The translations under genes and the position numbers were made by a program. A DNA stretch of 42,885 bases, taken from contig NZ_QLTK01000045.1 in the NCBI RefSeq assembly GCF_003269035.1, positions 1 through 42,885 of the forward strand. The letters run 5' to 3'. The DNA is from Paraburkholderia bryophila. Its GTDB lineage: Bacteria > Pseudomonadota > Gammaproteobacteria > Burkholderiales > Burkholderiaceae. Of this stretch, positions 38,909-42,885 are shown in pieces; position 1 is the first letter of the stretch, and every line of letters begins with the position of its first letter. The notes under the pieces are model-generated. The model searched no databases. It had not been told where the DNA came from and saw nothing but the letters and a program-made list of their open reading frames with translations.

Positions 38909-40483
38909 ATGAATAATAAATGGATGTCCGTCAAGGCAAAACTCTATGGAGCATTTGCCGTACTTGCAGCAGTGATCCTGGTCGTATCGGCTATGGCGCT
39001 GCTCATGCTCGGCCGTGCCAACGACCGATTCGCCGACTTCGTGTCGGGTATCAATGCGCGAGCGGGTGTCGCCCAGCAGGTGCGTATCGCCGTTGACCGG
39101 CGAGCCATCGCGGCACGCAACATGGCGCTCGTCACCCGACCCGGCGACTTTCAGATTGAGAGGGACGCAGAAGTACAAGCTCAGCAGGACGTTCAGTCGA
39201 ACCTCGCGAAACTCAACTCAATGATTTCGACCGCGACGGACAGCAGCGACAGGGCGCGCGCACTAATACACGAAATCAACAGGGTCGAGGCAGCCTACAG
39301 CCCCGTCGCCCAAGCGATCGTCGATCTGGCAGTGACGGGCAAACGCGACGAAGCCGTGGCAAAGATCAACGACGATTGCAGGCCGCTACTGGCGGCACTC
39401 GTCAAGGCGACGAACGATTACAAAGATTATACGCGCGCGCGCGCCAACGCACTTGTCCAGCAGTCGGCCGAACACTATGCAACACAGCGCAATCTGCTGA
39501 CGGCCATTTGTGCTGCAGCGATTGTGCTGTCGTTGCTCGCCGGGCTTCTGATCACGCGTGGCTTGCTGCGCTCGCTCGGCGCCGAACCGGGCGAGTTGAA
39601 CGCCGCAGCGCGACGCGTCGCCGGCGGCGATCTGAGCGATGTGACGGGTGCATCGTCGGCGCCGACAGGCAGCGTGCTCGCTTCGATGTCGCAAATGCAG
39701 ACAAGTCTTGTCAACCTTATCGGCCAGGTTCGTTCGGCGGCCGACAGCATTGCGACGGGTTCGAGTCAGATCGCTTCGGGCAACATCGATCTATCCTCGC
39801 GTACCGAACAGCAGGCGTCGTCGTTGCAGGAAACTGCTTCCAGTATGGAAGAACTGACCTCGACCGTGAAACAGAATGCAGAGAACTCTCAGCAGGCAAG
39901 CATGCTGTCTGCCAAAGCATCCGAAGTCGCCGTGAAAGGCAGCGCGGTGGTCGGGCAAGTGGTCGCTACGATGAGCGAAATCAGCGCTAGTTCGACGAGG
40001 ATTGCCGATATTACTGGCATTATCGAAGGCATCGCTTTCCAGACCAACATCCTTGCGTTGAACGCCGCAGTGGAAGCGGCACGGGCCGGCGAGCAGGGGC
40101 GCGGCTTTGCCGTGGTCGCGAGCGAAGTCCGCAATCTCGCGCAGCGATCTTCGAGTGCGGCCAAGGAAATCAAGGATCTGATCGGCGAGTCGGTGCGCAA
40201 AATCGAGGCAGGCTCTTCACTCGCGACTTCCGCGGGCCTGACGATGTCTGAGGTGACGCAAGCGGTGGCGCGCGTGACCGACATAATGAGCGAGATCGCT
40301 GCCGCGTCGAGCGAACAAAGTCGCGGTATCGAACAGGTCAATCAGGCGATCACGCAGATGGACTCGGTTACGCAGCAGAATGCTGCGCTGGTTGAGCAGG
40401 CCGCTGCCGCTTCGAAATCGCTCGAAGGTCAAGGGCGTCAATTGAACGAAGCGGTGGCGTTCTTCCAACTGCATTCCGCCTGA
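38909..40483 (+). CDS. Methyl-accepting chemotaxis protein
   Basis: A 524-residue transmembrane chemoreceptor. A first membrane helix (about residues 10-33) and a second (about 195-217) flank a periplasmic sensor of the four-helix type (Tar-like or 4HB_MCP). HAMP follows at about 218-270 and the cytoplasmic signalling domain at about 275-510, with the hairpin tip EGIAFQTNILALNAAVEAARAGEQGRGFAVVASEVRNLAQRS, which contacts CheA and CheW. No C-terminal NWETF-like pentapeptide is seen (ends FFQLHSA). It is transcribed after the catabolic run, so it could sense its substrate, but the spacing suggests a separate promoter; this is inference. Confidence 0.95.
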   Translation: MNNKWMSVKAKLYGAFAVLAAVILVVSAMALLMLGRANDRFADFVSGINARAGVAQQVRIAVDRRAIAARNMALVTRPGDFQIERDAEVQAQQDVQSNLAKLNSMISTATDSSDRARALIHEINRVEAAYSPVAQAIVDLAVTGKRDEAVAKINDDCRPLLAALVKATNDYKDYTRARANALVQQSAEHYATQRNLLTAICAAAIVLSLLAGLLITRGLLRSLGAEPGELNAAARRVAGGDLSDVTGASSAPTGSVLASMSQMQTSLVNLIGQVRSAADSIATGSSQIASGNIDLSSRTEQQASSLQETASSMEELTSTVKQNAENSQQASMLSAKASEVAVKGSAVVGQVVATMSEISASSTRIADITGIIEGIAFQTNILALNAAVEAARAGEQGRGFAVVASEVRNLAQRSSSAAKEIKDLIGESVRKIEAGSSLATSAGLTMSEVTQAVARVTDIMSEIAAASSEQSRGIEQVNQAITQMDSVTQQNAALVEQAAAASKSLEGQGRQLNEAVAFFQLHSA

Positions 40484-40490
40484 CAATGCC

Positions 40491-41165
40491 TCAGCGGTCC
40501 ATCGGCCGCGGCGTTCGATCAGTCCCGTGCGCGGAAAGTTGAATCGCCGTCCATGCGCCATCGGCGTCGCGCTCAGTAGCACACAGCCGCAGAAGTTCGG
40601 CTTTGGCAGCCTGTTCTGAGGCGTCTCCGTGACCGGCACAGTGTCACGATAACGATCCGCAACCTGCCGCAAATCGTTTGCACCGGCAGCCCCCCGTTTT
40701 CCAACTGATCTTTGGATTCGCTCGTGATGTCGTCAAGCGAGTCTGCGCGACCTTCACCAAGGCGCATGACGCCTCGCGCCAGTCCGCGTCGGATAGTGGA
40801 GCTGGCATCAACGTCGACGACCAGTACACCGTAGGCACTAATCCTTGGTCGATGCCATGTGCCAACGACGCGAGCCCCGCCCACAGATCTGCTACGCGCG
40901 CAAGCCCCTTCTTGGCTTGCGCCTACACCAACACATCGTTCGCAAGGACAAATCTCAGGTCGTCGCCCGGTCCGTCGGTTTCGCACCAGATTTCAACCGG
41001 GGTGTCGACTTCTAATTCCTTGAACCAGCCAAGCCGACGGCGCCCTAGCAGATGAATCGCGGCAACCGCAGCCACACGTGCGTGTAGGTTCATCCTGCCT
41101 GCTGCTGCGCTTCCACCTGAGGCGTTCGCGCGTTCTGCCCTGCCGGCTGTTTGTGGCCGCGTCAT
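40491..41165 (-). pseudogene. Decayed gene resembling a Cap4/DUF4297-type nuclease domain
   Basis: From an ATG at 41165, preceded by AGGAC, the minus strand reads ERANASGGSAAAGRMNLHAR and, further on, LGWFKELEVDTPVEIWCETD, then DDLRFVLANDVLV before a TAG. Directly beyond the stop AQAKKGLARVADLWAGLASL continues. Together these give the D-x(n)-[EQ]xK-like nuclease signature of dsDNA-nuclease domains. The frame then shifts to GVLVVDVDASSTIRRGLARG, later GGLPVQTICGRLRIVIV, and shifts again to HGDASEQAAKAELLRLCATE. It ends at the TGA at 40491. A stop and at least two frameshifts mean it is inactive. Such domains occur as effectors of antiphage proteins, usually with a large sensor region, which is absent here. 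The family call is from memory and moderate. Confidence 0.5.
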
Positions 41166-41763
41166 TTGTCGTCCTACGAGGGATACGGCGAGTTTCGTCA
41201 TTTGCGTCGGGTGACAATTGGCGCGACTCAATCAGTGTTGACCATGTCAAGAAAATCGAAGAGAAGCGCCAGCGTACTCGCCACGGCAAGTAGCGCTTCA
41301 AACTATGGCACCGATCAATAAAGCGAGAAGTCGGTATTCGTTCCTCAACGGATTTGACATGGCAACTGTGTGACGAATTATTGCCTGACACCGGCAATTA
41401 GTGAAGGTCAGCTCGGGCCAATGAAGGAGCGTTCGTCATGACAATCGGATGGTTGCGTACGGGGGGAGCAGCCGGCGACTGAACGTCGTACCGAGGACGT
41501 CTGCGACCGGCCGCTTGTGGCCGTACCCAGAATTACACGGCCGGTCCGACCATCACGGATCTCGGCAAGGTGACGAACTTCCGGACGCGACCCGTCGCCG
41601 CCCCTTAGCTAGTTCCTGCGATGCCGCCGACGCGTTCGATAGCGGTAATTGCGGGCCGAGACTTCCCATGGGGAAGTAACTCATGGTTTCTTTGCTCACC
41701 GGCGCTGCACCAAACCCATCGTGGCGCCTAGCGCGACCTCATTGGCTGGATTCCGAGACTTCT
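41166..41763. other. About 600 bases without a supported gene
   Basis: Several open frames are shadow-like, and none has a family signature. Near 41380 there is an inverted repeat of six-base arms (ATTGCC and GGCAAT). The stretch probably holds the upstream part of the decayed nuclease gene and degraded DNA, as well as the 3' side of the response regulator gene. Confidence 0.4.
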
Positions 41764-42201
41764 TCAGGGCCAGCATTTTGACTGAACGGGTTGCCAGCGG
41801 GACGGTGTGGGACTGCTCTGGAAAGGCCGGACAGCAGTCCTCGGCAATCTTCCGGTGAGCAGGCGCGCCGCAGTGTATATCAGCGTTTCCACATTGACCG
41901 GCTTGCGCAGGTACAGGGTCCATAGCGTTTGCTTTTCGGCTGGCGGATCCATAGCCGAGATCACTGCAATGGGCACGGGGGCGAGCACAGAATGCCGACG
42001 CACCTGCCGGCACAATTCCTCACCGTTCAGTTCAGGCATATGCCAGTCGGTCAGGACCGCATCAGGAAGATGCGCAATTGCCGCGTCTAGGCCCTCTTTT
42101 CCATTTGACGCAGTCAGGACGCGGTAACCTTGGTCTTCCAGCACCAACCGGAAGACATGACGAAGGTCCGCATTGTCATCGACAAGGAGAACGGTGGACA
42201 T
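41764..42201 (-). CDS. Stand-alone response regulator (CheY-like receiver)
   Basis: A 145-residue receiver-domain protein with no output domain. The acidic pair is in LLVDDNADLR, the phospho-acceptor is Asp52 in VLTDWHMPELNG, the conserved Ser lies in AVISAMD and Lys100 in LYLRKPVNVETL. The remaining C-terminal 25 or so residues (after about 118) are Pro- and Ser-rich and unlike the receiver fold. I start at MSTVLLVDD (42201); the open frame upstream adds 50 residues without domain content. Single-domain receivers pass phosphate to a partner or control a motor or enzyme. The nearby chemotaxis receptor is separated by about 1.3 kb and need not be linked. Confidence 0.9.
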   Translation of the reverse strand: MSTVLLVDDNADLRHVFRLVLEDQGYRVLTASNGKEGLDAAIAHLPDAVLTDWHMPELNGEELCRQVRRHSVLAPVPIAVISAMDPPAEKQTLWTLYLRKPVNVETLIYTAARLLTGRLPRTAVRPFQSSPTPSRWQPVQSKCWP

Positions 42202-42301
42202 CTTTAGTAAGCGTTTTTTCCTACATCCAGCAACACCTGTGCCGCCGCCAGCGCAATCCGCCTTGCCCGGGTAACATTTAACCTCGTTTCCGGAGGCTGC
42301 G

Positions 42302-42499
42302 ATGACAAAGCCTATCCTACCTGCTTTATTGTTCGTCCTCGCGGCATGCACGACCGCTGCAATGCCGGCTTCCGGTACAACGCCCGACGCGGCGAAACAA
42401 CCCGCTATGTCAACGGCTCCCGCCCCCGATCGGTCGGATCAGGGGCGTCCCGAGGTTCCTCACAGGAACCCTAAAATGGACGGTCCACCGGGTTATTGA
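42302..42499 (+). CDS. Small predicted lipoprotein
   Basis: A 65-residue protein with a signal peptide MTKPILPALLFVLAACTTAA and a lipobox LAAC (Cys16). The mature part is Pro-, Ala- and Lys-rich and unstructured, with RPEVPHRNPKMDGPPGY at the end. A good ribosome binding site (CGGAGG) precedes the ATG at 42302. It is short but has the composition of genuine small lipoproteins. Function unknown. Confidence 0.6.
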   Translation: MTKPILPALLFVLAACTTAAMPASGTTPDAAKQPAMSTAPAPDRSDQGRPEVPHRNPKMDGPPGY

Positions 42500-42696
42500 T
42501 GAAATCGGAATTGTGTGGGTGTCGGCGATTCGTGTCCAAGCGTCGAACGTCTCTTCCTGGCCGAAACTGGAGACTACTGGTGCGAGCTGCAGCCCCTCGT
42601 CGGTGCGGGGCATTCGCCAGTCCGCCATGGCCACCGAAATTCCACTCCGCTTGTCTCGCGTGCGTCGACACGACCAGTACCGTAACGGCGTCAGCT
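42500..42696. other. Short gap without a supported gene
   Basis: No gene is supported in these 197 bases. Open frames on both strands exist but carry no recognisable motif. Confidence 0.4.
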
Positions 42697-42885
42697 TCAA
42701 TACGATCTACTCTGCTTCGTTACCCTGACGAGCGACCAATCGTAACCAAGCGCTCTCACGCGAGCCGCCAGACTGGCCAAGACTTCAGGGGCCGGGTGTG
42801 CTGTGCGCGTCAGTACCCATAGGTAGCGACCCGACGGCTCGCCGACGATCGTCCAATCATAATCGTCGCCATGGTCCAGCACCCA
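42697..42885 (-). CDS. Lipocalin family protein (Blc-like), C-terminal part
   Basis: The last 62 or so codons of a gene that begins beyond the right edge of the window. The sequence includes YDWTIVGEPSGRYLWVLTRT, the C-terminal strand and 'YLW-L-R' signature of Blc-type bacterial lipocalins, followed by the helix EVLASLAARVRALGYD. The full protein would be about 180-200 residues, usually a lipoprotein of the outer membrane binding lipids. Only the 3' end is visible here; the codon before the first in-frame ATG is Trp, confirming that the frame continues outward. Confidence 0.85.
   Translation of the reverse strand, partial: WVLDHGDDYDWTIVGEPSGRYLWVLTRTAHPAPEVLASLAARVRALGYDWSLVRVTKQSRSY

Noticed and set aside
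42410..42700. 96-codon minus-strand frame overlapping the small lipoprotein
   Set aside because: It has no family features, overlaps a better gene and lacks a start context.
1..42885. tRNA, rRNA and CRISPR features
   Set aside because: I looked for cloverleaf-like tRNA ends, rRNA-conserved stretches and regularly spaced repeats by eye and saw none; a covariance-model search would be decisive.

Overview
This 42.9 kb window looks like a chromosomal accessory stretch of a beta-proteobacterium of the Burkholderiaceae, most likely Paraburkholderia or a close relative. That assignment is inferred from the GC-rich coding, a Burkholderia-type porin ending in Phe, a fructose PTS in the order fruB(EIIA-HPr-EI)-fruK-fruA under a LacI-type regulator, and many LysR, IclR and AraC regulators beside catabolic genes. 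No rRNA, tRNA or CRISPR array was seen.

Region 1 (1-5.7 kb): a LysR regulator diverges from a three-gene set (dimeric alpha/beta-barrel-like protein, tautomerase-like protein, MBL-fold hydrolase). A GlxA-type AraC regulator with a strong palindrome at its own start follows, diverging from a MAPEG protein and a GNAT acetyltransferase.

Region 2 (5.7-19.3 kb): an insertion-sequence-rich segment. The 5' part of an IS110 element is cut by a complete IS6-family element (6372-7203). A second, different IS6-family element lies at 7375-8194. A decayed relative of the first, in the same orientation, lies at 18605-19329. Between them are two decayed small genes, DoxX, a GMC oxidoreductase, an SDR, a GH15 glucoamylase/trehalase and cyoABCD (bo3-type quinol oxidase without cyoE), followed by a frameshifted LysR remnant. 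The cargo could form an oxidation-to-respiration module bracketed by related IS copies.

Region 3 (19.7-27.9 kb): fruR and the divergent fruBKA operon with two copies of a GGTATCGATTCC operator-like element, then a small hypothetical gene and a porin.

Region 4 (28.1-38.7 kb): a putative IclR-controlled catabolic island. It holds an MHS-type transporter, a cupin, the IclR regulator and a six-gene run: CaiB/BaiF CoA-transferase, crotonase, AtuA-like (DUF1446) protein, amidohydrolase, MFS transporter and acyl-CoA dehydrogenase. Three intergenic promoters in this island each carry a pair of 14-bp palindromes (TTCGC-N4-GCGAA) exactly 20 bp apart. This ties the island into one probable regulon, and it is the most interesting signal in the window. 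The gene combination suggests CoA-dependent breakdown of an unidentified carboxylic acid.

Region 5 (38.7-42.9 kb): a chemotaxis receptor, a decayed gene resembling a Cap4/DUF4297-type nuclease domain, a stand-alone response regulator, a tiny lipoprotein and the C-terminal part of a lipocalin that runs off the window.
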